Of a DNA stretch of 64,000 bases, positions 24,231 through 35,000 are shown piece after piece. Source of the stretch: Haemonchus contortus (Eukaryota; Nematoda; Chromadorea; Rhabditida; Trichostrongylidae); NCBI GenBank assembly GCA_000469685.2, contig LS997565.1, forward strand, positions 43,298,666-43,362,665, in the 5' to 3' direction. The notes beneath the pieces are model-generated. The model saw nothing but the letters and a program-made list of their open reading frames with translations, was not told where the DNA came from and did no database searches. The first letter of the stretch is position 1. Each line of letters opens with the position of its first letter. A program made the position numbers and the translations under genes.

Positions 24231-24510
24231 GGTGGAGTAGTGGCAAGTGGCGCACTATCTCACACGCACGGTCAGGGGTTCGAATTCCGGATCAATGTCC
24301 GCCCAGGCCAACCAAACCTTCCACGCCTCCGGGATCGGGTAACTGGTACCAGACTCGTCTGGGAGGATAAAAGCACTGCCTTGTATATCGGCTGGCCACC
24401 GCAATTCATTGTAGAGGCCACATACGCACTAAAACACGCCACTGCGATTCTGAAGGGAAGTCGAGTGCGGGGGCGCATCCCTCAGAAGGGATTGATTAAC
24501 GCCGGAAACT
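24231..24510 (+). repeat. tRNA-derived SINE, near-full-length copy
   Basis: The copy starts GGTGGAGTAGTGGCAAGTGG, with an A-box-like TGGCAAGTGG and a B box GGTTCGAATTCC about 40 bp downstream, as in RNA polymerase III promoters of tRNA-derived SINEs. A conserved body follows (GGTACCAGAC, GGAGGATAAAAGCACTG, GGCTGGCCACCGCA, then GCCACATACGC). It is the most intact of ten copies in the window and the best reference for the family. Confidence 0.85.
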
Positions 24511-25236
24511 TTGTCCTTTTATCCTTTATTGGATATTTGGTAGATGGACGAAAAAGTTGGCATGCTCTAAATACCCTGCCAAAATCTTTGCAGTACAAGT
24601 TTCACATTCAATCATTTGAACCACTGTCTGAAGGACCCATCAACGACCCGAGGTTAGTGACACGAGTTTTCTCTCTTTCAAAAAAATGCTAGATGATTGG
24701 ACGGGCCAAAATCCCTGCTAGCCCCTGAATGCTGAGGGGTTTCTCACCCAAAAAAAAAAGAATACGAAGAACCAGTTTTGCACATAAGATGCTTGGAAAG
24801 GTGTTCAGGTGTTGAAGTGAACAATGAGTAAGGTTTCCAGAGCGAACCATAGAGTGCAGAAGGGCTGCTGGACACATCCTTTCATCTTTGGAACAGTAGT
24901 TCACACTCCATCGAAATGGGGGAATCTCAGCAAATACTATGTGCTGATGAGTGATGCCCTGCGTGAAGTACAACAAATTCCTGCTGAAAAAGGGTACGGC
25001 GTAGAGAAGAAGTTGATCATATCTCTGAGGCGACAAACGTATTAAACCATTTTGTTCAGAAGCATGCGCAAACCCTAATACAGGGTATTGATGAAAGTGT
25101 CAACCCTATGTGAGAATGGTTCAACCTCGCAGAAACCTGCAACCCAGAGCTCAGTAGAAGGTCGAAGTTGAGCACAATGTTGCCCCTGAGTGTGCTTTTA
25201 AAGGCAATCACCTATGCCGTCCATCCAATCAGAGGG

Positions 25237-25389
25237 GCTGCTTCCATAGTCCACGATTTGGCCCGCCAGCGATCGAGCGATTGGGGCGGGGCTTTCTCCT
25301 TGTTTACAACTAAATCTTGATCGATACCGCGGGTAAGCGCCACCCCAATCGCTCGATCGCGGACCAAATCGTGGACTATGAAAGCAGCC
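25237..25389. repeat. Inverted repeat, arms about 50 bp
   Basis: GGCTGCTTCCATAGTCCACG at 25237 and its inverted copy ending at 25389 pair nearly perfectly through GATTTGG.CCGC and CGATCGAGCGATTGGGG, leaving a loop of about 45 bases. No clear target duplication was found. It lies 38 bp upstream of a separate short palindrome. Confidence 0.85.
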
Positions 25390-25426
25390 AGGGACATTCA
25401 CGTCACGTGAACGTGTTATACAGTGA

Positions 25427-25467
25427 ACGCTTAGTGCTCCGCCACTGAGTGGCGGAGCACTAAGCGT
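25427..25467. repeat. Perfect 20-bp-stem palindrome
   Basis: ACGCTTAGTGCTCCGCCACT, a single G, then its exact reverse complement. A uniform 41-nt hairpin this clean outside any recognised gene is unusual. It could be the end of a foldback element, a recent inversion, or a structured RNA. Confidence 0.9.
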
Positions 25468-26311
25468 GAGTGTGTGTGTTCGGGTCACTGAATGACACAT
25501 TCACGGGCCCATCAAGTCCGTTTTGTTTCATTTACGTGGTGAGCTTTTCCATACTCAAAGGCAAGCACGAAAGAAAGCCTCCATTAGGAATAAAAATATT
25601 CTTTCGTAGCAACCCTATTAGGCAGGAATTACCAAAGTGAACTATAAATTTGTTACGGCAGGAGAGGTAACCTGAAAGTCGCCCGTCTTCCGATTTCTTT
25701 CCAAGCCAAAGGCGGTGTCAAAATGGATTTTCGCAACCTATAGGGATCACCCCTTATCATATCAGCACTAGGGGAACTTTGTCCCTTACTGCACTCTTTC
25801 ACTCACTCGATTACAAGCTGCTTAAGTGGAAATGAAAATGCACCAGTAATAGTTCATAATTGCCATATCTCTGAATATTTTATTCTAAATATATCCATGT
25901 ATTTCACTCTAACTATCGGTGTAAGACGTTGGCTACCGCTGCTCGCCATTGACCGCATTTATACTGCGACGCCATTCGTTGTTCGACGAGTCGACGAGCA
26001 ACTGTGGGAGCCTCCCAGGCGGCGCATACGACGCATTCGACGGGGCTTGTAACAATACTTTATTACGCTTTCCGAAGTAAGCACGACTGTTGATCGATGG
26101 ACACCGCCGACTCCGGCGTCAGAAAGTCGGCACTATAAATGCGCTTACCTGCATCCAGTTGCCGCAACTAGTCACAGGCAATCATGACAGACCCCTTTAG
26201 TAGCGACAGTACCTGGCGCCCTATAAAATTTCAACCACTGTCTTATGGTTAGATGAATCCGTCTGGGAATTCATCAGGTGAGTATCGAAACGATCTATAC
26301 GCCATTCGATG

Positions 26312-26317
26312 TTTTAT
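26312..26317 (-). other. Polyadenylation signal of the small membrane-protein gene
   Basis: AATAAA on the minus strand, about 145 nt downstream of the stop codon at 26462, a normal distance for a nematode 3' UTR. Confidence 0.45.
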
Positions 26318-26461
26318 TCGATGGCCATTCATTAGGCTCCATTCTCGAAATAACAACACGATATGACACATGAAAGAAACAATGAAGGACAGAAATGTAC
26401 AAGCGTTCTTATAGAATCTATGCGATTTATAACTATACGGGTCGAGTCTGATATCATCCAT

Positions 26462-27338
26462 CTACAAATTCGATTCCTGTTGTTTAGAATCGTTCACACC
26501 GTTTTTTTCGACATCGTCATCATCTGACTGAGGTTTTTGTTCATATCCAACAATTACCATATAGAAAACAGATAGAATACCCGCAGTATAAATAAACATA
26601 ATCCATAGAGCTATTAGACTGAAATCAATCGATTAGTATCATATGCACAACGTCGTTGGAACGTCAATATGTCTGTGTGAATGGTGGCAAAAAAAGACGA
26701 AACTACCAATGATTGATGACAACTTGATGATTGACTCGAACTTAACCGAACGACTTTTTCACCTTTAAACTCTGACATTTCCAGACTCGCTCAATTAAAT
26801 GCGCTCAGAGTTTTTGCCCCCGGCAGATGGGCTAGATGGCAGGTGAAGGGAGGGCAGAATAATCTACCCAACTTCGAACAGTACTATACGGTAAATCTGG
26901 GAACAAGTAATGGAAATTTGGTGTGAGAGAGCAATGACCAAGGGATCTATTACGTTGGAGTAATTCAGGGAAACAGTACCCCCAAAAACTACCTCGACAA
27001 GAGAGCGCAGACGGTAGCAGAACAGTTGAGTCCTCCGAGAAGGATTTTTGATTCTGAGATTCTGCTACCTTATAGGGAACAGAGACCTCGTCGGACGTGT
27101 AAGAGGTGAAAAAGTCGGTTTTATGTTGGATTTATCATGAAGTAAAAGAAATAAAATTGGGCGAAATAAGTCAATAAGCCTACCTCGTCATCACATAGAA
27201 CAACGTTTTATGATGTTGTGCATAAGCTAAATAAATAAAGGAGAATATCGCTAGAAATGCCACAATGCCCAAGACTTCCCTCGTCGATAATGGCGTCGCT
27301 CGATACTCTCGGGAATCGTCTAAATCGTTGAATTTCAT
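26462..27338 (-). CDS. Small multi-pass membrane protein, 103 aa, unknown function
   Basis: Two exons, 27184-27338 and 26462-26618, join in phase (AG+T = Ser). The protein starts MKFNDLDDSREYRATPL, then has a hydrophobic span (VLGIVAFLAIFSFIYLAYA, about residues 22-40) and a second long hydrophobic region (about 47-78, room for one or two spans). It ends in an acidic tail with DDDDVE. The reading frame, hydrophobic pattern and good splice borders support a real gene. A possible leader acceptor (TATCATTCAG, minus strand) lies near 27383, and AATAAA on the minus strand is at 26312-26317, about 145 nt after the stop. I do not recognise the family; no catalytic motif is visible. Confidence 0.75.
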
Positions 27339-27782
27339 TAGATTTTAATTTTTCTGTTCATGAATCCATCCCTAATTCTGAATGATAGAGACCAAAATGC
27401 CAGCAGACGACAAGATCGAGTCCCACAAGTACCCTACGTCTCCGCATAATACCTTTACATTGCTACCCGCACGGAAGCAAATATTAAGGAGGAGCGTTTA
27501 GTCCTTACAACAAACGGGTTATAGGTCCAGGGATGAAAACAATCGTTCAATAAGCAATGCGGTCCCCCCCCCCCCCCCTCTTTGTGTTCTTGTTGCTTTC
27601 AGTCACATCCGATTGAAACTGATTAAAAAACTGATCAAAAAGAGGAGGTAGAGGGTGGGAGGTAGAGGGATGAATTTTCAGCCCTCTTCACTGTGACGGG
27701 CACGACTTGGGAAGTTGTGCTGGGACCCTAATAACATTTTTGAGGTTTTACGACAGCAGTAGGAGAATTATGGTAAAACTAG

Positions 27783-27959
27783 ATCCTCACCTTTTGCATT
27801 GTCAATACTTTCAACTTCGTTTGTAGAGCACGAAGGACTTTCGATGGATGATGTGATGCTTTCATCAGATGATGAGCAGCATTCGCTGGATGATGCAATT
27901 CTTTCAGTAGATGGAGTACTTGTGCTCTCGGTATGTACTTGTACGACCGTTTCGAACAT
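27783..27959 (-). other. Ser-rich open frame, possible exon
   Basis: The minus-strand frame from the ATG at 27959 encodes a Ser/Thr/Glu-rich peptide ending at a good donor (AAAAG|GTGAGG). It does not join in phase to the membrane-protein exon at 27338 without losing the hydrophobic frame. It may be an exon of another transcript or chance low-complexity sequence. Confidence 0.25.
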
Positions 27960-28114
27960 CGAGAAATCTACTTAGAACGTCCTTTCCTTCAGTATTTTAA
28001 CCTTCGTTGCATAGCTTTTAGGACGTCTTCTGAAATTGGATGAGTTAAGTTCAGCTATAAATAGGATCCAGATATGGGTTTTATTTCGCGTACGAATCGA
28101 TTAAAGATCGGAAT

Positions 28115-28372
28115 TTGCTCGTTTTACTAGTTTGCAAAAAATTAGCCGCACAACTTGAAAAACTTCCGGATACGGTAAGGAAAAATAGATGCGATTTGGC
28201 AAGAATACAAAAATTGAGAGAAAGCATAAATGGAAAATCTGAAAAGCAACGCTACACTGTAGGAAGAGGTGAAGGTACTGAGGTAGTGAACATAGAAGAC
28301 AAACTCTCAAGAACAATTGAATCTTTCATTCGGGATACGCCCCGCAATCGACTTCCACCAGAATCGTACTAA
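28115..28372 (+). CDS. Unrecognised ORF, charged/helical, 3' part SINE-derived
   Basis: An 85-codon frame. Its middle is charged and heptad-like (KLAAQLEKLPDTVRKNR, then LARIQKLRES). Its last roughly 20 codons lie inside the antisense SINE that starts near 28318. A candidate acceptor and a donor (ACG|GTAAGG) also fall within it, so it may be one exon. Nothing shows that it is expressed. Confidence 0.25.
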   Translation: MLVLLVCKKLAAQLEKLPDTVRKNRCDLARIQKLRESINGKSEKQRYTVGRGEGTEVVNIEDKLSRTIESFIRDTPRNRLPPESY

Positions 28373-28566
28373 GAGTTTGAATGCGTGTATGGCCTATAAA
28401 TGATATAAACAAGTCAGTGCTTTTGCCTTAAATAAGCCTGGTACCAATCACTCTATCCCGAGGGGTGAATGGCTCGACTGGCTACTACGAGTATCGATCC
28501 TGGTTTTGAACCAGGACTATGGCGTGAGATAGTACGCCACTTGCCACTACACCATTTGAGCCCACA
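28318..28566 (-). repeat. tRNA-derived SINE copy, minus
   Basis: The tRNA-like head is at the right (GTAGTGGCAAGTGGCGTACTATC on the minus strand near 28530-28552) and the body extends left to CGACTTCCACCAGAATCG. It shares its block order with the copy at 24231 but is diverged, including a changed B box. Confidence 0.75.
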
Positions 28567-28827
28567 AAAACATACTGCTTAGCAATTCTTATACATTTGA
28601 ATTGAGTATGATAATGACGATCAGGTACTGAAGGAGCCTCCCAAACTGAAGTTGTGCAGTGCTAAGAGTCTTTTCCGTTTCTTGTGCTTAAGTCGTCGTG
28701 TTGCATTCCTGGATCTTGAACGAAAAGAAAGACTTTTGCGAGAGTCGGCCTGGATGTTCGCATGTAGTCGAGTTGTACAATGGTCAACTGTGTGTAGTGT
28801 GCTTTTTAGATAATGGGCCATAAGAAT

Positions 28828-29092
28828 GGCGATACAGTGGCAAGTGGACACTATCGCCTCAGCATGATCAGGGGATCGTATTCAAGATTGATACGTATAC
28901 CTTACATACGGGCCCAGAACAACCAAGCTTACCATCCCTCCGAGGTCTGTTATTTGGTACCATATTCGTCGGAGAGTATAAAAGCACTGACATGTTAATC
29001 GGATGGACAGCACACGTCAGCCGTAGCCACTAAGATTTTGAAAAACGGTCGAATGTTGGGCACATCCCAGAAACGGAAGTGAATGACCCTGG
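28828..29092 (+). repeat. tRNA-derived SINE copy, plus
   Basis: The head GATACAGTGGCAAGTGGACACT and body blocks TATTTGGTACCATATTCG and AGTATAAAAGCACTGACATG align in order with the 24231 copy. It lies about 260 bp from the inverted copy 28318-28566, so the two could form a foldback. Confidence 0.75.
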
Positions 29093-29762
29093 AGAGGCTT
29101 TATTCTCAGCCCTTCAGGTTTTCAGATCTGCTGTAGCATCGAAAGCTTATCAAAAAGAATGAACCTGAAAAACCTTCAAACCTTCAACCAAAGAACTTTC
29201 AGTTTTCAAATCAAGGGTTTTCAAATTTCCCACGTACGAGATCCAGAACGAGTCATTCATACCCTACCCATGGTAGACATGGTTATTCAGTGCCAGGGAT
29301 ATCCTCGCTTAACTGTTCCCTGATGACGAGACAAATTAGAAACGGGTCTTGGATGGCGATCCAGATGCATTCGTATGGGACTTGTCTTGATCATTTACGA
29401 CGAAGATATCGTGACTGTTGATAAAGCGTAATAAAGCGTAATAAATTTGATTAGTACACATCTAAGATGCACTATAATTCTAAGTGGAACCCAAACGGGT
29501 AGCTTATCCCACCAAGATATCAACGAATCCCGAACAAGTCATTTAGTGGAGCTATTCACAAAATTCAACGGTCCGAGGTTTCAACTTCATCTCTTCAGGA
29601 GAATTGAAGTGTAGTCCGATAATGGAATCCTCACGCCTCGCAAGGGGCAACAGCTTCATTATCATAAACCATTAAGCATTAGTCACAACTAGCAGAAAGT
29701 AGGAGTTTACCCATTAATTTTCTTCAGCGAAGGACGAGATGACGTATACATAGCCGAGTAAC

Positions 29763-29990
29763 ACACTGTAACAGTCACGGGCTAGAGACTGGATTCCGGA
29801 TCGATACCCGCCCAAGTCAACCGAGCTTCTCATTCCGCCAGGCTAAAGTAGATGGCGCCCGCTGTCCATCTACGGCTGGCCACAGCATATTATTGCAGAG
29901 GCCACATACGCCATCGAAATGCACTTTCTACGATTCTGAATGGAAGTCGATTTCAAGGCGCACACCGAAACGGGATTTATTGACTGCGAA
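29763..29990 (+). repeat. tRNA-derived SINE copy, plus, degraded head
   Basis: GACTGGATTCCGGATCGATACCCGCCCAAGTCAACC and, downstream, GGCTGGCCACAGCA plus GAGGCCACATACGCC match the SINE body. The middle (the GGTACCAGAC block) is partly lost. Confidence 0.7.
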
Positions 29991-30965
29991 ATAGGGCTGA
30001 AAGACTTTACTGTTGAGTGAGTCCGGCTCATGAAGATATCAGGAGCGTCTCGGCGCTGGGAAGCTTAGAGAACTAATAGGATCTTATGAAAACGACGCTT
30101 CACTGACTGTAGAGAGAATGGCATCAAAGTATGGTTCCCACAAAAAAGGTAAGGATCGCATTCTGGTAAGTTTTTTTTTTGTGCAGAAACTAGTGGCATA
30201 AGCACGACAGGAAGAAATTTATAAGGAAATTTGAGAATTTGATGAATCAAAAAAGAGTCATGGACACGAAATGAAAGTCGTCCGTACTGTTCTCACAGAT
30301 GGAAGCAGAGACCTTGAAGCAAGAAGGGAGAAAAACGACTGGGAAGGGCCACTGGTATGTAGTCAACCTCAGACAGAACCTATTGATCTTTAAGAAGGCA
30401 AAAGGCTCACAGTCGAGGGGGCCACGCTTTTGAATCCTCGCTGGTATCGAGAAAGTATATGATCGGTAGTAAGAACACCGTCGAGTATTATGAGTACATC
30501 AAAAAATGATCGGAATGTTTGTCTTCACCATAGAGGATATCCATTAATTCGATTAGACGGGATAGTCCTGATCAGTATGAGAATCGATCTTACGCATTGA
30601 ATTAGTCCAATAAACGTCTCCAATTACTACGCTAAGACACATAGGCGACAGGAACAGCCACTCGATTCAAGAAGCGTTATGGAAAAGCATAAAAAAAAGC
30701 TTACTACTCATTGGTGCTGATTGGGACGAGCCATGCCTCCAAAATCTACTCGAAATCTACATAACCATGCCGATACAGGGTTTGACCCATGAGCTCACTC
30801 AGGTGGAGAAGCCGTTAAGCAACTAAATGCAGGCCTGATGGGTAATTTGGTCTGATTGTATCAAGGTGAGCCTGGAAGGTATTGGAAATTAGCGATAGTA
30901 AAAGAAATGTGTTCTGTTAGTGGATTTGATCCTAGGACTATTTTCGTAGCAATAGTGCCAGTGGC

Positions 30966-31075
30966 AGGGTGGAGGTGGTAAAGTGGCAAGTGGCAGACTA
31001 TCCCACACTTATGATTCGCAGTTCTAATCCCAGATCGATACTCAGAGCGAGCAAGCCTTCCACTATTGATCCTCC
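30966..31075 (+). repeat. tRNA-derived SINE, head-only fragment
   Basis: GGTGGAGGTGGTAAAGTGGCAAGTGGCAGACTATCCCACAC (30969-31009) and a B-box-like GCAGTTCTAATCCCAGATCGATACTC are kept. Similarity ends near 31075 before the body blocks. Confidence 0.7.
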
Positions 31076-31488
31076 ATTACATCAAAATCTTACTTCACAT
31101 AAAGTCACAAAGAATTTCAAAAATAAAAATTATTAAATAAAATTCATCAGGACTAGAACGGATTTTGATGGAGTTTTCTTGGGAGTTCAGCAAATGGGGT
31201 CCATTAGTCTTCACTGCTCACCCGAGGCAGGAATAGGGTAATAGCATTCAAATATGAAATAAATAATAAATAATTCATTTTTTTTCTCCTGGCCTTGACT
31301 TATTATTGTTTTTAGCCCATCTTCGAACGTAATAAACAAAAAAATCAGTAAATAGGTGGCCATAGATGGTAGAAGAAAACGAGGAACTATTGCACAAGAA
31401 GCAATTCAGCAGCTATCCCGAGATGGAAAATCTCATTGCGACGAGCTAAGAAGCCTGTTCTTCGTTGAGGAAGCCACAAAGCAATTGA

Positions 31489-31968
31489 TCTGCATGCTGC
31501 GGTGAGAGATCTGTTGAAACAATCAGACACGCAAGCGATTGTTCGAGTGGAACGCGGATTTCTATCAGATACACTGGAGCGCTGGTCGGCAAGAAGAAGA
31601 AGAAGGCTGCAGAGCTGACGACGATGACGGCCAGCGAGAATCCAAACGAGTTTCTCGACATCTTGACGCTTTCCGTAAAAGCCCTTCAATGGCTACACTA
31701 AGATGAGTTCGGATCTGGTTCTTCCTCAAGTGACTCCGTAATGACACCCGAAAAACGTCGCCACATGAAAAGATTTCTGAATGGCGTGGGTATTATTCGT
31801 ACAGAGGGCTCATCAAACATGGGAGAACTTCAGGGAGTCGAAGGAAAAGTGAGCATCTCCATACAGATTCTCAAGAACCCTATGCAAGAGATTTTTATTC
31901 CGAGTCGTGTGAGATATAAAATGGTCTGCAATCATTGGGTTTTCCCAAGAAAATCTCGGCATAGCTAA
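31489..31968 (+). other. Long frame with a single internal stop, possible decayed exon
   Basis: One reading frame of 160 codons is open except for a TAA at 31699-31701. It has a Lys run (VGKKKKKAAEL), then ENPNEFLDILTLSVKALQW, the stop, a Ser-rich stretch and MTPEKRRHMKRFLNG. The composition looks protein-like, but I recognise no family and the opposite strand is also open. Possible explanations are a pseudogene, adjoining exons with an intron over the stop, or chance. Confidence 0.25.
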
Positions 31969-32039
31969 TCGGGCAATCCGACCTGAATTCACTCTAATAG
32001 AATCGTGGGCCATACCTAACATTTGCTGTAACATTGGCC

Positions 32040-35000
32040 GAATACAGTAGGGTGGGAACGAGTTAGTGGAGTTAGTTAGAGTACAGAAGAGTTAGTGCGG
32101 TAGAGTAGGAACGAGGTGCTGCGAGCTTCGAAGACGTGCTGTCAGATACATCGTAGAAGTAAATGAACTCGTTTCTATAACACACTCATCTCATAAAAGC
32201 GCAGTATTTGTCCTTTTTAGAGATTAGTGTGCTTCCACAAATGGATAGCCTTGGCAGGAATGGAGTCTGACTCAGCGGCATGCAGACTCTGTGACATCGT
32301 GGGTCTGACAGGTGACTTTTTTTCATCAATATATTTCTTCAGAGAAGTTTTTTTAGGCTCTTGAGTTATTTTGAACCACTTCAAGTAAATTTACTCAGTT
32401 GAAAACCATAATTTGCAACTTAAACAGACGGGTAACCAACCATATTCTGAGGTAATTCCCACTATAAAGAGAAATTTCACAATTTTTCAAAATTTTATGG
32501 AACCGAAATAAAAAACTGAAAGATGAATCGAAGAACTAGGGATCAATTATAATCCAGAGCTAGCTGGTTCTCCTAGTACTTCACTGTTTGAAGAGGAAAA
32601 CGGGCCATGAGTAACCCGCTCCGTCAAGGCTCACGACAAGAATGAGAGTAAGCGCAGAGATCCTACATGAGAAGCTTGTACAGAGCTTTAATAACAGGTT
32701 CACAGGGATCCGAGTGGGGCTAATTCTATTTTAACCCTTACTGCTCAATAAAACAATAAGAAAATGACTGAAATTCGTGAAGGAGTAAAGCAAATGAATA
32801 AAGTTTTTTATGCTTCCAAAGGTAGTCTGAATTCAAACAAACAAGCGCCGCAAGTTGAAAAAAAATAGTCCGCAAAGAGAAAAGCGTGCAGCAAGAAGTC
32901 ATGCAACTATTTTAGAGCTGAAATCTCTGTAAAAACTCAGAAGCACAATCGAATCCTTGGTTGTTGTTACCTAGATACACCGTGCTTCCCAAAACCATAC
33001 TCAATAATTGGGGTCTCGAGCCCTCCTACTTTGCTTACACGGTGCCTGTCGGAGGCTTTCATTGAACGAATCAGTGACCTCCTCTTTCTAGACGTGAACG
33101 GTACCAAATAGATAGCCCAACAAGAAATATTTGGTCCAAAGCATACTGACGCCATTCAGTGAAAAATTAATAAAAAATACAGAAACAGATTTCAATGCTC
33201 AGACCATCTATGTGAAAGAGACAATAATAAACACAAACATAAAGTTGCATGAAAAATAGTGGAAGAAACAATTAGTACATCAATTATGGCAGGCAGGAAG
33301 AACAATGAAAGCAATCAAAATTAAAAGTCTTTAATTTGTTAGAAGATGGGACGAGAGTGGGGAGGCTGGTAGTTCGGTCAAAAACAGCCCAAATGCAAGG
33401 CTATCAAGATATCAGGGCGGAGCTAGCAAGCGAACTGTTTCATCGTTACCAAGTTTTCAGAGTTTCAAAGCCGGGAGAGTATGGTATGTAGAATTCTATC
33501 GTAATCAGTTCTGCTCATGGACAATTCCTAGCTAAACAGTGACTTTCACAAGTTGATCCCGTTGCTCAGAGCATAAACGGCCGCAACTGACCAGCCGCAG
33601 TGCATTTGCGGCTACACAAGGGAGGATCGTTGTGTGAAGCGGATGAACTGTCGGCAACCAGTTATGCCCCAGAATCCATTGCTATTCACACGCAAGCACT
33701 CCTCTCCCTTATCGGCTATTCATATTTGCTTTGTTGGGGGAATGTTCAGCAAATTCAGTACAATCTAAAATTCGGGAATGGATTCTCTAAAATAAAGGAT
33801 GAACCATCTGGGGTCATCAATCCCTTTTTTGACATGATGATCGTACCCTCTTTCGGGGGTATGGATCTGGCTAATTTGCTCATAGCCTCAAGCTTAAAAA
33901 CGAACCTTTCCAGCGACGTACTCTAAGCGAATCATAGGGGGTGTAATTCCCTGTTCGAAGTCATAATCGACAAGATAGGGGGCATGTATGACTTACAAAA
34001 TGTGATGGAGGTTCCAGATGGAGGTGATCCCTTCTGCCATTTGTAACGCCCCTCTCAATTCCGATCCCGTCCCTGCCCATGGTCCGACGGTTCGAAAAGG
34101 GAATCGTCTGATTCGAGAAATGTACTTTCCTGTTTGTCATTCAAGACCTTGAAACTGACCCATCAAGCGTACCCAAGTGCGATCGTTCTCTATTCAAAGT
34201 TGCCAAAGCCAGCCATTTCGTGGAATGTTCTTGATGCCTGCCTTTCAATGAGTCAGCCACGAGATCGTTCCAAGGTGATCTAGGAGGCCAGAAGTCCCAA
34301 ATGGAATGTGAATAGACTTCGCTGATGATTTTGCCCGGGTAAAACGAGTTCAGTAGCTACCGCTTGGTTCTAATATGAAAGTAATAGGAGCGCAGACAAA
34401 AAAAGACTGGTCTAGTTTATGGACCACCTAAGTAAACCGGTCACTCTAGAACTACATATTTATGGGGTGAACTACATATTTATGTGGTAGGCGATTTGTG
34501 GAAACGTATAAAAGCTGTGAAGTAATAGCTTCAGTTTTTTCTCCAGGGTCCGATGTCCCTTGATGTTCCGGAGTTTGAATCTTCCGACAGTCTCGTTTTT
34601 GGGCTCTTCGTCTGCGCGATATAGTATAAGTGGAGCAAGGACCAAATGGCGTGAGAGAAATATTCTGAGAGTGAACTCCGGGAAACAAAGAAGGGAAATG
34701 AAAGCAGTAGTGCAGAAACGTCCATGGAGAGGGTGCCTATGGAGAGGGTGGTTCCCGCTGAGCTCGCAACCAATTCAGCAAGGTTCGGAAAGGAAGGTGA
34801 AGCCGATTAAGTGGAGAAAATGAGGGAGTGTCCATCGTTGACGTAACCCTTCCCCATCATCCCGGAGCTGGGACCTCAAAACCGTGGAAAGTAGTGCCAA
34901 GAATAGGTCTAACTCTCAGAATGCCGAATATATGAAGGTCGATGGCCTGAAACCGTACTCGAAAGGAAATTTATGGAGGAACTGGTCTTTTGTAGTTTCT

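Larger units (their letters stand above)
29093..31480. other. Repeat-rich intergenic sequence
   Basis: Apart from the SINE fragments listed separately, only short unrelated frames are present. A small direct repeat AAAGCGTAATA occurs near 29425-29445. Confidence 0.4.

Noticed and set aside
24222..24692. 156-codon frame
   Set aside because: Its first half is a SINE; the remainder has no supporting motif.
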